64,000 nucleotides of DNA from contig BLJB01000019.1 in assembly GCA_013423325.1 (NCBI GenBank), positions 62,001 through 126,000 of the forward strand. The letters are read 5' to 3'. This document shows positions 32,074 to 44,254 of the stretch, one piece after another. Position 1 is the stretch's first letter. Each line of letters opens with the position of its first letter. The notes beneath the pieces were generated by a model. The model had not been told where the DNA came from and made no database searches. It saw only the letters and a program-made list of their open reading frames with translations. This DNA comes from Usnea hakonensis (lineage: Eukaryota > Ascomycota > Lecanoromycetes > Lecanorales > Parmeliaceae). The position numbers and the translations under genes were made by a program.

Positions 32074-34791
32074 TCAGATAAGGAGAGCCGGATCCGTGTT
32101 TGACGAGTCGACGGCGGGCTTGCGCATTGCACGAGCGCTCATGTTGAGAGTATTTTGTCTGCCGTGAATCCCGTTCGTGTAACCATTTGTCGGTAACATT
32201 TGCGCTTGCTGCGTACGATGCTGTCGCGGTTGCTCCTGCGTGTTAGATACAATTCCTCCAACTCCATCTATTGGCGCATTACCAATTTCTCCAGACAAGT
32301 CTAGAAAATTTGAAGTGCCGAAGGTGGCCTTTGTTTTGGCATTATCATCATCCCCATTTACATCTTCCATGATGACGTTCCCGTGATGCATAGCACTCTG
32401 CTGGTTTTCCATATCTGCGGCTTGATCTGATTCCGGTAGCTGCCCGCCTGCAAGAGCCATGACACCCTCAACGTGAGCACGATCTTCGTTCGATACACCT
32501 TTTCCCTTCGCCTCGTTCTTGGCCGCTTGACCTGGCGCCCTTGTCTTCAGCTCGCCAGTCACAAATTGTAGGTAGTACGGAACCTCAATACCGCTCTTTA
32601 GAAAGAAGAGCTTGAGATTGCGTGCTTTGTCCTTGAGCTGGACTTGATTTCGATCCTTGAGTATTTCGTTGATAGTACCACCTGGACCAAACATTGCAAG
32701 TATTTGACTCCAGTGAGGTCCTTTTACGCGATCCAGACCTGCCATGAGCGAATTTTCCTCCTCTATAGTCCATGGGCGACGTTGACTTGGATGGCCGGTA
32801 CGACGATTATTTGGGGATGATTTAGCTGTGGCAGCTTGCCTGGCCCGTTCGTATAGGACCGAAGTAGGTGCTGACTGTGTAGGATATGGAATGAGGCTGT
32901 GGTCGCTGTACGAAGGATGAAGTTGTCCCATATTCATTTGCCCTTGTCCTTGCCATTGCTGGATTGGCGTATTTCCCTGAGATTGCTGAGGTTGGTCATA
33001 CGACGTCAACGTCCAATGGGGCGGTGGTGGAGCAGGCACGTTTGGATGAAGCGGGTGCTCAAAGTGGTACTGGATCTGGGGAAGATCTGCTCTAACGGGC
33101 GAATCCTTTGGATCAGACTCTTGAATCTCATTTGATGACGGCACATTTTGTGGAGGTGGTTGCGATGTTGAGCTTTCCGCACTATTTGCAGGGTCCTGCA
33201 TCGCGACATATGCCGTGTGGGCCGCCCTTTCAGCGAACCCGTCATTGCCAGAGATTCGAGGATCAATCTGGGGGTCTTGTGTCTTCGTCGGGATCTGCAA
33301 GTTTGCCAGTGAATTCTCATCTTGAGTTTGTCGCGTCTGCCAAGATTGACGTTGTTGCGGTGTTGCTTGTTGCTTGTTTTTATCGGCGGGTCGAGGCAAC
33401 TTACGGGCCTTGTCAGAATGTCAGCGGCACTTTGGAAATGGTCAGAACAAACTCACAGCTATACCAACGATGGCCTCGAAGTTCTTGCTCACATATGTAC
33501 TTATGTCTCTCAAGAAATCTTCCCAGATATATTTTCCTGGCAAGGCCGTGATTCCTGCTTCGGTGTCTGGTTCTTCAAGCAACGCTTTCCGTCGATTTTG
33601 AGCACGCTGCACAAATTCAGCTTCGCTCGGGGCCAGCTGCTTAGCGCCAGGTCTTCGCCTCAATAAGCGATCCCCCAAGTCATGGGGAAACAGATCATCA
33701 AGGATCGCCTCTCTGCTGCGTTCGCCGGTTGTTACAGCTGATATGTAAGCCTGGGTCTTCAAATCCAGGAGTAGTTGAGCTTGATTCTTCAGAAGACGGC
33801 CGCCATCTGCAACGAAGGTGTTGAGGAAGTTTTCATTGAGATGATAGAACCCTACATCTTGGCTCCCAAAAACACTTGAAACGAAGGTAGCCATGTTTGC
33901 TTTTCGGATTGTCTCAAGGTGGGCATTCTCCACGAATCCGAGCTCATAAGGATTCAAGAAAGGTTCTGTGATAGAATATACCTTCTTAGTATGATCGAAC
34001 AGAGACTTCAAAGTCGCGTACGCTTGGCCGGGATCGGATGTAGGCTTCGTGGCTATTGTAAGGATTTCTTGGTACGAGGACTTGGCTAGAGTGTTTATGA
34101 TTTGTGTGGCCTGCACATGTCAGTGGCACAATCGTTTCTGTCGGTCATAGTAACCTACCAGATTGTCCAAAATTGGAAGGCTTTGAAGCTTGAGGTGCAG
34201 ACTAGCTCCTAATTGTGAATAGCTTTCTGTATCTACCATGCCCATCGCAGCATATCCTTGAGAAGCTGTTTCAACTGTCTCTCCATGGTTGATGATTTCT
34301 GCGAAAACGGTATTGATGTCCGGTGGATCTGTACCTTGGGGAGGGTTTTGTCCTGAAAGAAGCTGGTGATCGGCGCTAGGGGCTTCTTGAGGTGCCTGCT
34401 GGATGCTATACGCAGGTGCAGGAGGGGCAATTGGAGGAGATACTAGTGGTACTAGTGACGCGGCTTGTACAGTGGGCTGTGGTCCTGCAAGGGAGGGTTC
34501 AGGCACGCTCTGTTGCGAAAGAGCAGTTTGGCCTCGCTTGCCACGGGTAGATGCACGTTTGGGTGGTGGAGGGGAATCCTCGATATCCTCATTAGGCATC
34601 GGACTTGTGCGACGCCTCTTGCGGAGCCTACTCCCAATAGTTTCCATACTGTCGTCGCTAATACGTTTTGATTCAGAGATGAAGATGGGGTTGGGGATGC
34701 CTGTGAGGGGTTCCCTATGAAGCGGCGCAGTGGCAAGAGTCAGCAAATTGCTATCATCTTCAAGGATAGGTACAGAGCACGCCAGATACAA
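32074..34791 (-). CDS. tbf1: Tbf1/TRF-like telomere-repeat-binding factor (3 or more exons)
   Basis: Exons 34791-34159, 34110-33457 and 33408-32074, joined by two 48-nt phase-0 introns; about 873 aa. The 34791 end is only the limit of the open frame (after a TAA) and lacks ATG, so the true start is either a further upstream exon or the Met at 34647. A disordered N-terminus with a basic KR-rich patch precedes a helical TRF-homology-like region across exons 1-2. The C-terminal part carries the Myb/telobox domain (RRPWTIEEENSLMAGLDRVK, then VQLKDKARNLK, about residues 639-697). Such proteins bind TTAGGG at telomeres and at promoters, including ribosomal genes, in fungi. Assignment to the family is firm; orthology to Tbf1 versus Taz1-like proteins is not decided. 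Confidence 0.85.
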
Positions 34792-36298
34792 GCAGCTTTA
34801 CGCATGCCAGGCCAGAATCTGAGTGCTTGGAGGGCAGGCGGATGTAGTAGAGTGTGCTAGCAGAGCTATCTTTGGACCTACCGGACTGTTTCCTAGAGCC
34901 GTTGGATACCTTATTCGAGACGTATTGGAGGGAGCTGAACACCGCCCCTAGGGTTGGTACACGTTTTGGATGGGGAAGAAGATTTACTTGACTTGTCGCG
35001 AAGATTCACTATGTCTCGAATCTTTTGATCAGGTCTTGCCCTTGCCCTGGCCCTGCGCCAAGGTGGTGGCCGGATGATCTTCCGCTAAGCCAGATGTAGC
35101 ATAGCTCTATACCGCGAAGAAGGACAGTAGGTACGGAGAACCTTCGACTCGATTGGAGTTTGGTTATATAAGATTCATAGAATCTCATGCTACAAGATGA
35201 GATTCTGTTTACTTGAGCCGCTAATTTATTCCCAATCTAAATAATAGTACTGGTGATACAGCTTCTTTCCTACGTATAAACCCATCAGAGAGTTCCTTTC
35301 TTGATCCTGCTCTAGTGCCCCGGCGGAGCATGTATATTTGGCTTCAATGGAAAATTTTGGGCCTTTGCACCTGAACAGAATTTGGTTAGGAATAGAAGCA
35401 TTGCCAGCGTGATCTGAACTTGATCTCTGGTCCCTAATTGAACATGTCACGACCTCTAGGACTTGATGCATTGGTTGTACTGTGATGCTGTACTGTTTCG
35501 AGATGTTGGCATCTGCAATCCATCCGACCAAATGCCTTATCATCGGCCCCCCAATTCTAGTATATCTAGCCACATTGACATGTCAGTTCTTTATGATCCA
35601 TTTCCACCACAGGCTATAGATGAGAGTAAATTGGGTTCTGAGTTGCAAGTGAAAGCCTCATTGTGACTATATACGCCGAGCACTAGATCAACGATCATGC
35701 TTGACAGTATCAATCATCTAGGAGGCCTCGGATGCTTGCCTTACCACATTACCCAAATGGCAGTAACCTTCAAGATGTTCTTCAGAGCTCTAGAAAAGAA
35801 ACAAAATATTCGAGCAGCAAATGCTGTCTTAAAAATGTTTGCATGCTTGGAATATAACAAAGGTCGTGACTCTAGACACTGTGCTGTCTATCACAGACAT
35901 CAAAATTGTTCTCTCGTTCACAAATGTCCAAAGCAGAAGGTGCACACTGTTCTTTAGAGAGATAAAGAGAGAAAAGGCAACAGCTGCTCTTGCCAAACAG
36001 AGAATCTCCATGATCCGGCTGAGACTCTAGAGCATTTTTGCTTTTCCAAACATGCCTTCTCCAAGCACAACAACCTCATCGCCGCCGGCAACCATCACAC
36101 ATTCACACTCATTGCCACCAATAACAATTCGCTCACATAATCGACGGGGATCTGCGCTGACAAACTTTTAGTCTGCTTCTAGTGCTTGCTTTTGATTTCT
36201 TTCTACTCTTGGTGAGTCAACTTACATACCCTCAAAACTCCATATCGTACCCCAAACCCATACACGACGACAACCTGTGCCAACCCAAGTCTTCCAAG
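34792..36298. other. Intergenic, 1.5 kb, between divergent genes
   Basis: Shared upstream region of the Tbf1-like gene and the 1423-aa gene. It may hold the missing first exon of the Tbf1-like gene. A minus-strand fragment at 35226-35543 is listed separately. Confidence 0.4.
35226..35543 (-). CDS. Short hypothetical ORF or gene remnant
   Basis: From the first ATG the frame gives about 105 aa with mixed, protein-like composition (MIRHLVGWIADANISKQY, LFRCKGPKFSIEAKYTCS). The open frame extends 10 codons further upstream without a Met. No domain, signal peptide or matching exon was found. Could be the end of a decayed gene. Confidence 0.25.
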   Translation of the reverse strand: MIRHLVGWIADANISKQYSITVQPMHQVLEVVTCSIRDQRSSSDHAGNASIPNQILFRCKGPKFSIEAKYTCSAGALEQDQERNSLMGLYVGKKLYHQYYYLDWE

Positions 36299-39200
36299 AT
36301 GCAGTCCGCTGCAGACTCGGAGGATGTTGCATCCTCCAGCCATACACAAAGTGTTGATTCTGGCTCAGGCCCCGATCCGTCCTCAGTGATCAATGCAATA
36401 CCTGACCTCAGCTACACCAGCCACTTTGACGCCCATCAACCTTGGGTAATGGCTGCACCTTTTGGGTTGCTTCCAGCCTCTTCTATCGATAGCGTCGTCG
36501 CTTCTTCTCTCCTTCGTTCGGATCAAATACGCTCTCAACACGACCAGCCCTCGAACAATGCGACCGGGCTTCAACGTGCTCACGATGATGGGACTCCACC
36601 TGCTGCCGACCAAGCAAAAGAAGTTGATGCTCAGAAATACAATCATAAGTCTCGTCAAGAAGATTGTCCGCCAGCGAAAAACGTGTACGACATTCCAACA
36701 CTGTTGAGACTGAAAGAGACCCAGAGTGCAGTACCAGTTATGCTCCGCGTCAGACCGGAGGCTATAGCAGGTAAATGTCGCAGCTACCCAGCTTGTCAAG
36801 CTTTCCTGGGGCGAGCTAATGTCTCTTCAGAAAATATTTTCCAGTACATGGGAGCTGCAACGTCACGTCGACAGACAACCCGCTCTCGGGGGCTCTCTGA
36901 CAGCTCCAACATCTCACATAAAATCGGAGGGACCTATACCCATGTCGGTAACCCGGCATCGAAACCAAAACCTGTCCCACAGCCATTCCGTCAACCGCAA
37001 GGCCCTCCAGAGACATCTATTATGCAGCGACACGATGGTTTCGCGCGGTTCTTGAAGCAACACGCTTCTCCTCCACATCAGCGTGTGACAGCAGGAGGTC
37101 GTATTGTTCCAGTCGGCCCTTATTCGCCTCCACCAATGTTAGACTTTGGCTCACTCAATGAAGTTCTTGGAGACCGTCCAGCTACGGCGAAATCGTCCCA
37201 GAAGCAGAGTCGCTCGACCCAGTCCAATTCTCGTGTACAGAATCCCCAAGTATCATCTTCCATGACACTAGGAGATTACTTGCAGAGCCAGGGTGGCAGT
37301 CTTGGCTCCAGCGGTCTTCAAAGTGTAGCTCAGACCGCCCAGGTACAAACGGCCATTCCATACAGCACTCTACCATTCGGATTGCAACCTTTCATGGCTT
37401 CCGCAATACAAACGCAACCCCCTTTGGTGCCCTTGGCAACACTTCCGGATGGAAGCACGATTGTCTCTCACGGCGGTATGAGTTATCGCTTATCTTGGAA
37501 TGGAATAACCACCACTATGGAGCCGTTGCAGTCGATTCCACCATCGGTCGATCAATATTGCTACACTCAGACCTATCCGCAGGGACAAGTTCCCAACCCT
37601 TCCTACAATCTTGCGCCTCAGGTCTCGCAGGTTTCAGCTTCGTCCAGACCTTTGTCAAGTGCTACTAACGTCACTCGACCGAACATCTCCAAGGATGAGG
37701 GGTCATCTGCACAATCAATACAGAACGGAAATGAGCTTAGATTGAAGACTGAGCTCACAAATCTCGACAAGCACCTTGCCCTTTACCATTATGATATAAC
37801 ACCCGCGATGCGAACCTCGCTCATATCACAGCGGAGGCATTTAGTCGAAGAGATTGACAGAATCCGTCTCAGAAAAGAAAAAAAAACCCATAGCATACCT
37901 ATCATTGCTCCTGCTGGAACTAAACCACCTGTTACGCCAGCTGCGCAGGTTGCCCCTCATACTAGCAGCTTGCGTGAGGCAGTCCAGACTGACCAAAATG
38001 CCAAACGAGGCACAACACGCAAGCATCTTTCACCTGCTGCGCCTCCTTTTGTGCCAAGAAACGCTTCAAATCTTCTTTCCACCAGCTTTGGTATGGGTAC
38101 TGCGAGCCAGCAGGCCAAGCAAAAGGAATGCGTCATGCAGGCGCCTTCCAAAGCTAACAGCCTAGCGCCCACTTTGAGAAATGACGCTGGTCGCAAGGAA
38201 GCCTTACTGAACACTCGGTCAATCCATCCTGATGACAAACCGCTGACTGTCAATATGTTGGACCCTTCGGACCCCGCAATGCGTGTCATAGAATATGAAG
38301 ACATTGAGTACGCGGCTAGGTATCTATACAACTGGACCAAAGACACAAAAACTTATTGCACTACCGTTTCCGAGTTTCAAGAGGCTGTCCGCCGTGTCCA
38401 GGAGCAGGCTAGATTGTATGGATGCGCTGGTGGCCAAAGCAAAGACCCCGCCTACGACGCTGAGCAGGACCTTTGGTGGGCAATCTGCGATCGTGACCCA
38501 ATTCCTTTACCTGCCGAGGTTCCAGATCATGTTGCCAACCCTCGCCCGTGGAATTGGAATGACAGTGCCTTCAACTATCGTCGTCAAGGAACCAACGACT
38601 CTCCTGAGCCTGGATGCGAGCAGGCTCGTAGTTCCCCACGCATTCTTGGCTGGAATCCTGCCATGACAGACGATATGAAGGATGTCATGGACGTATCCCG
38701 TTCATACTTTGCACTCAAGCGCCAGCTTCCGTCTGTGTCATTTCGCGATTTTGCGTACGATCGTGACGGCAACAAGAGGCAGATACAGTCAGACACAGCA
38801 GCGCCCACGGCTTACGCCACGGCTCCGAAGTACGCTTCCGACTATATTCATCCGCTAATGTCAACATCCCAACGAAAGGTGACTGGATCTAGCTTTGTCT
38901 CAAACGATCTCGAGGGGACAAGTAACAAGCAGCTCAACGTTGATTACACAGGCTCAGATTTGGATTCTCAATCTAAGTTTGACACCACTGAGAAGATTCC
39001 TAGAGCGTTGATTTCACCACAGGACGCTCCTCGTACGCCTGAGCATAAGCGTCTTCAGCAGGGACTGGAGGCGAGTAATGTCGAATCTGACCTGCAGGCT
39101 CCAAAGCAGCATCTGCCGGTCGGGCATGGTATCGCCTTATCTTATATAGATCAGACCGTCGGCGATACTCATCATGCGTATATGGAAAATTGTCCAGAAA

Positions 39201-40683
39201 CTCCGACTCGAGGAGCTGCCCAACGAGCCTCCAAAGGAGCAGGGGTTCCTCAGAAGAAGCCCACGCCTTCTAAGTTTTCCTTGGATCCGGTCCCGACTGG
39301 CAGTAGGGATGCACGTACTGATTCCCTTCCGCCAGGCCGTGTTTGGGACTCAATCCCAATTCCTGGTTCAAATCGGAAACTAACAGAAGCAGAGTTGGAC
39401 AGCATATGGTATCACACTCCTTTGGATGAGGTCACCCGGAAGTACTGGGACGAGGTGAAGGCATATACGCCTTTCAAGAACGAGAATCCCAGTGGAAAGG
39501 GCCACGCTTTCGATGTCGCGCTTCCACATTTGTCGGAGCCGGTGACGGAGTCAAAGAGTCCTTGGGGCCCAGAAGAAGGTACTACACCCACGACTTCTAG
39601 CGGCCCGCATCATTTGGAATCACCGGGAATGTATGCGAGGGCAAAGGAACGTGGCGTGGCCAAGACTGCAAAGGTGAACATACCAAGCCCGAGCGCCATC
39701 AGAGCACCAGTTTCTCGTATCAACTACAACGATGCAAATTTCTCCCACTCCAATGCGCGAAGCAATCTCGGTTCAGGTGAAGTGAATGCCATAAACGTTC
39801 CAAGGTATGTTGTGAGGACCAGTGAACCAAACAGAGCTTCACTGACTTCGACTGCAGTACTGAGAGCAACGACTCTCACAATTTCCTCCGCAAGATGCTT
39901 AAAAGTCCCCGTTACTCCTCTGTGCAGCGTACTAGCATCCTCAACCAAATAAGCTCCACATTAGTAGACAAGATGGATGCGGCGAAGCGGACCCAAGCGA
40001 GAGCGGAGAGACCAAGTCTTGAAAACAAGGGGAATAATGCGTCAAACACCTATCCCCACGTCGGTCACGTCGGCATCACCGGCATCGGTAATGACGCACA
40101 TAGTCGCACTTCAGGCTCGGCGCCACTGGCTATAATGAGACCCAATCTCGCTGTCGGGAAAGCTCAGTCATCTTTAGCCTCCTCGCCTTACCAAGCGCAC
40201 GGCCATCTCCCTCAATTCGACGGAGCCGGAAAAGCTCAAACTTCGTCAGTATATCGCGAGCAAGGAATCCAGCCTCTTCCTCGCGTACAAATACCCTCAG
40301 AGACCTCATACGGCGATAAAAAATCTCCTGGCGATACCTCAGACCATCGCGTCAATGGTCCCGGCCCTCATACCGCCTCAACGACATATCATAATTCAGT
40401 AAATTTTGGGTATGACGGTGGAAGAGACTCGCCTCCGCTCAAGAATCCTAATACTCCCAAAGATCCAAAAGACAAGCAGCCCAGTCAATCAGCTTTCGAT
40501 ACGATGGGCGTAACGCAGGCAGACTTTGAAAAGCAGCGTGAGAGCACCAACAATGCCTGGCATCAAGGCAATGTCAAGGATTTCTTCCAGGATCTGCGCG
40601 AAAAAGAACGTTTGATTGTTGCGTCTCATAAACGTGCCAATCACCCAGAGCTGCGCGAAACGCGTCAGGGCAGACTGATCTAA
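36299..40683 (+). CDS. Large hypothetical protein, 1423 aa (3 exons)
   Basis: Exons 36299-36770, 36831-39804 and 39858-40683. Intron 1 is 60 nt, a multiple of three without stops, so it can be mistaken for coding. Intron 2 (53 nt, GTATGT...CTGAC...CTGCAG) changes frame and joins ...INVPS to TESNDSHNFLRKMLKSPRYS. The start is the first ATG in frame. The protein is mostly Ser/Pro/Gln-rich and disordered, with a few conserved-looking ordered patches: a short helix pair near 540-580 (LTNLDKHLALYHYDITPAMR), an aromatic patch (EDIEYAARYLYNWTKD), WNWNDSAFNYRR, and an aromatic segment near residue 1050 (RKLTEAELDSIWYHTP). No catalytic domain or membrane segment. Probably a nuclear or RNA-associated scaffold by composition only. 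Confidence 0.8.
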
Positions 40684-41403
40684 AGGCGAAGAGGGACGAA
40701 GTGCATTTACTACGCTCCGTGTTTCTTGCCACGCGTCAGATGCGTATTTCACATAGACTTATTGACCCATAACAACACTGCTTATTGGCATTACTTCTTG
40801 CCGACCTTGCAAAACCTGCTCGGTCGGTAGATCTTGATGTTCAGGACACTTCGTGGACGATTTGGATGCGAGGACATGTTCTTTTCGCCTTGCCTTGCAC
40901 TCGATGTAAGGCAGGCTGTTTTCATTCTACCCCACCAAACATGCATTACTCGGCAAGCTATTCGCATGTGTGGTATCTTTTCGTTCTTCAAATGCTCCCA
41001 GAGCACGCGGAGTACGGCAAGACACTAAGAAATACACCTATGCATGCAAACAACCACTTGTACATTACAATATCCAGATCAATGCCTGTATTATAGCAAT
41101 TCAATTAACAATATGCCATTGTGCAACCGCAGTCGTTCATTTAATGTAGCTTTCACGTGTAGGGAGTCGAGATGTTCAATCAAGCTACACAATAGGACAT
41201 TGACACTGTAAGAGTTAGTTTGAGTCCGCTTACTCCCTGCCTGTCAGGCCCAGAGCCAATCTTCGACCATAGCTACCCACCTATATCCAAAAAAAAAAGC
41301 CCTGCAAGTCTGTCATGAACAATTCCACCACCTCAACCTCTACCAACATTTCTCCACACCTACACCAACACAAAATCAACCCCCCCCACCCCCCCCCCAC
41401 TCT

Positions 41404-41442
41404 CTATCCCCTTATCCCCTTAACCAAAAAAAAAAAAAAAAA

Positions 41443-41476
<34 letters not shown>

Positions 41477-41545
41477 NNCCCCCCCCCCCCCCCCCCCCCC
41501 CCTATCCCCTTATCCCCCTAAACAAAAAAAAAAAAAAAAAAGGGT
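41404..41545. repeat. Unresolved homopolymer locus with duplicated flanks
   Basis: Order: CTATCCCCTTATCCCCTTAA, poly-A, poly-G (41443-41475), T, NN (41477-41478), poly-C (41479-41502), then CTATCCCCTTATCCCCCTAA, poly-A, GGG. The sequence before the gap is repeated almost exactly after it, so the assembly may have entered the same locus twice or placed one side wrongly. Confidence 0.9.
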
Positions 41546-41787
41546 GGTTGGACTTGAATAGTTGCGGTGAACCTTCGATCAGGGGTTTGGAAGAGGGAGA
41601 GTGGGGGGGGTGTTGTGGGGTTTGAAGAGGGCGTGTACGAGTACTGAGCTGGTGGATTGGGTTGGAGGGGTTGTTTTGGGGGTTTGAGGGAAAGGGGGGT
41701 TGTTTGGTGATGCATGGGCCTCGCGCGACCAAAAATACAACATTAACTGCACTCCAAACCCGCGGTAGATGGTAATGTAGGATATCT

Positions 41788-41821
41788 TTTCTTTTCTTTT
41801 CTTTTCTTTTCTTTTCTTTTC
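41788..41821. repeat. (CTTTT)n microsatellite
   Basis: Six to seven uninterrupted copies of CTTTT on the plus strand. Confidence 0.9.
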
Positions 41822-42530
41822 TACCAACACTCATCACTCACTCATCCGCAGATGCTTTAGTTATATAAAAAAAAGGCTTGGGTTACAAGGTACGCTACTC
41901 TAGTCTAGTCGAGTATGGATGTAGATTGTTAAGCAGAGCTGTAAGTGGATACTGAGTCTTGGGAAGTGGGCCACTCTGCAGTTTATTTTATTTTTGTGCG
42001 GGCGAGGGGAGGGGAGGGGGATGGATGGGTTCGAGGTCTAGTGTATGTGGTACTTTATGGCGGGGTGGGGGATGGACTGGGGGGGGGAGGGTGATGAGGG
42101 GGTTGGTTGATTTTTTTAAGGGGAAGGGGAGGGGAGTGGGTGGAGAGGATGTGGTATCGTGTATTGATCGTGTATTGCACGTGGTTGGCGAGAGGGGAGG
42201 ATATTAGATGGTGGTCGAACTTTGATATGATACAACCCGGGCTAGCGTTTGCTTGCTGTCGGCACCTCTTCGTTGGACCAATCTAAGGGGATAGAGATCG
42301 AGGAAGTCCGATCTCATACCCTCCACGGTGCAAGATATTTTGTGGAACGGCTAATGAATGTGTTAAGGGCGAAGTGGTGAACAGGGTAAATCTCGGTTGT
42401 TCGACTTCTCAAGCCGACTGGCTTGTGTTACTCTTAACACTTCAGAACGAGGAATTACCTTAGCACTTGGGTCTTCTAATGCCCATCCCCAGGCATTTCC
42501 TTATAGGTATTCATCCCCAACATACTTACT

Positions 42531-43240
42531 ATGCCTAGGGCCAAATATTACATATGGGAGAAATTTCGATTGCTTCAACTTCCGCCAGAGATTCGCATTC
42601 GTATCTGGCGATATGTTGTCGTCAAGGACGGTACGTACATTGCGGATAGGAATTTTTTAGCTTCTTGCCTTTTGGAGAGACTGTTATGTTTCGGCGGGCA
42701 AATTGTTCCCAACGATCCTCAGAATGTCTCGTTGCTTGAGTCATTGCTCAATCGAACCAATGCTGACTCTAAATCTGGGTAGGGGACGTGGTTCTCCAGG
42801 CCAACTTGCGAAACACCCTCTTGCGACCTATTTCTCTCGGCATGAGACTACAACAGGGCAAGGATGAAGAACGTTTGCGCACGCGGCTTGCTTTGGTATT
42901 CACTTGCCGCCAGATCTACCTCGAAGTGGCACCCATCTACTATGGCGAAAACACCTTCCTTTGGTCTGGTGCGTCTTCTCTGTGTCACCATGCAATCGAG
43001 GGTTTTGCAGGTGCCGTTGGAAGGGACAATGCCACCACCATTACTGCAATCTCTCTGTACGACAACTGGTACCCTGGCAACAAATATCTTTCGATGCTAC
43101 CAGGCCTGAAGCGCCTGTATATCCGGAGATCGGGGTCAGCGGAGGCGCCGGAAAGGATGGCGAAGTATGCTAGAAACCACGCGTCATTGATCGTGATATG
43201 TGATGGAACAATATTGAACCCAAAGAGGCCGGAGGAATAG
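42531..43240 (+). CDS. 2EXR / F-box-like domain protein (2 exons)
   Basis: Exons 42531-42630 and 42783-43240, with a 152-nt phase-1 intron (GTACGT donor, GCTGAC branch-like motif, GGGTAG acceptor); 185 aa. The N-terminal segment RLLQLPPEIRIRIWRYVV matches the LPxEIRxxIW signature of the large fungal 2EXR/F-box-like family. The usual second signature follows splicing: LVFTCRQIYLEVAPIYYGEN. The family is highly expanded in Pezizomycotina; some members may act as substrate adaptors of ubiquitin ligases, most are uncharacterised. The protein is somewhat short but complete. Confidence 0.8.
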
Positions 43241-44254
43241 AGACTGTCACGATCATCTCTTTGACCTCTGCAGTGACCGGCGGAGTAGCTTCGGGCTTGC
43301 CAACAAGGTGCCAATTGCTGTTGGTGATGGGAGTCGAGCTGAGTAACTTGTTAGCTGAATCTATATGGAAAGAAATAGAATCTGTTGCTCTCTCACTCTT
43401 GAAGTTTACCATCGTGGCTGCGGAGATTGACAGGCAGGTTACTCACGTGAATTGTACGAGTATTGTAGTTGCTCCGAAGATCAAGGAGAAACGACAAGTG
43501 AATACGCGGCTCAAATACCCAGACTTCAATTGCCTACGGTGATGTTGTGACAGTGGTCGTGGATTGCAGTAATCTAATAGAACTTTCCACCCCTTTCATG
43601 TTGTATTTGCAACTTTTTGCTGGTTGTGTCTTGGTGGTGCTGCACAATTGCTTGTAGGGCGGGACGCCCGGAGACGGAGATTAGGTAGAGTGCGGAGATA
43701 GGCCAAATTGCGGAGGACCAAAAACTGTCGACTGCAGACGTGTGGTACAAGTACTCCGTACAAGATAATGACTTTGCTCCGTTCCAACTTAAAAAAATGG
43801 CTTTGCTAGAAATCAGGTCACCTCCATTCCATTTCGCCACAATCATGGTTGCAAGTTCCTTGTATACTTCGTGTATACATTTAGAGGGTCCCTGCATATC
43901 CTAAGCGTCAAGTCTGGTAAAAGCCTTTGATCCTGAATGCTCTCCGCCAACCAGATCTCTCCATCGAGGCACGCACGCATTCACACGCTCTTTCAACGCC
44001 GTTGAGGCTCCTCGGCCCGACACACATGACGGACAGCTTAGTATTGATATCTTTCCTATCTTTCCGGCGTCTATAATACAGTTCACCGCCTCAATGGCTC
44101 TGCAAGTTCTGGCGTCCACTCAGTCTTTGTTCGCCCAATACCGGGTCTGGTCGCGCGTCTGTCATTAATCTTTCTTCTCAGGCACATTCCTTCATCTGAA
44201 CTACATTCATTTACGTCTTGCTGTCAACCTCAAGAGCAGGGAAGCTGTCACAAT
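43241..44254. other. Intergenic, 1.0 kb
   Basis: Upstream region of the Pho81/NUC-2 homologue. Short frames only; no supportable feature. Confidence 0.4.

Larger units (their letters stand above)
40684..42530. other. Gene-poor region, 1.85 kb
   Basis: Contains the N-bearing homopolymer locus (41404-41545), a (CTTTT)n array at about 41788-41821, and a G-rich tract (42000-42200). No supportable gene. Confidence 0.5.

Noticed and set aside
41315..41521. ORF across the N-containing homopolymer
   Set aside because: It reads through poly-A, poly-G, NN and poly-C and includes an undefined residue; not a gene.
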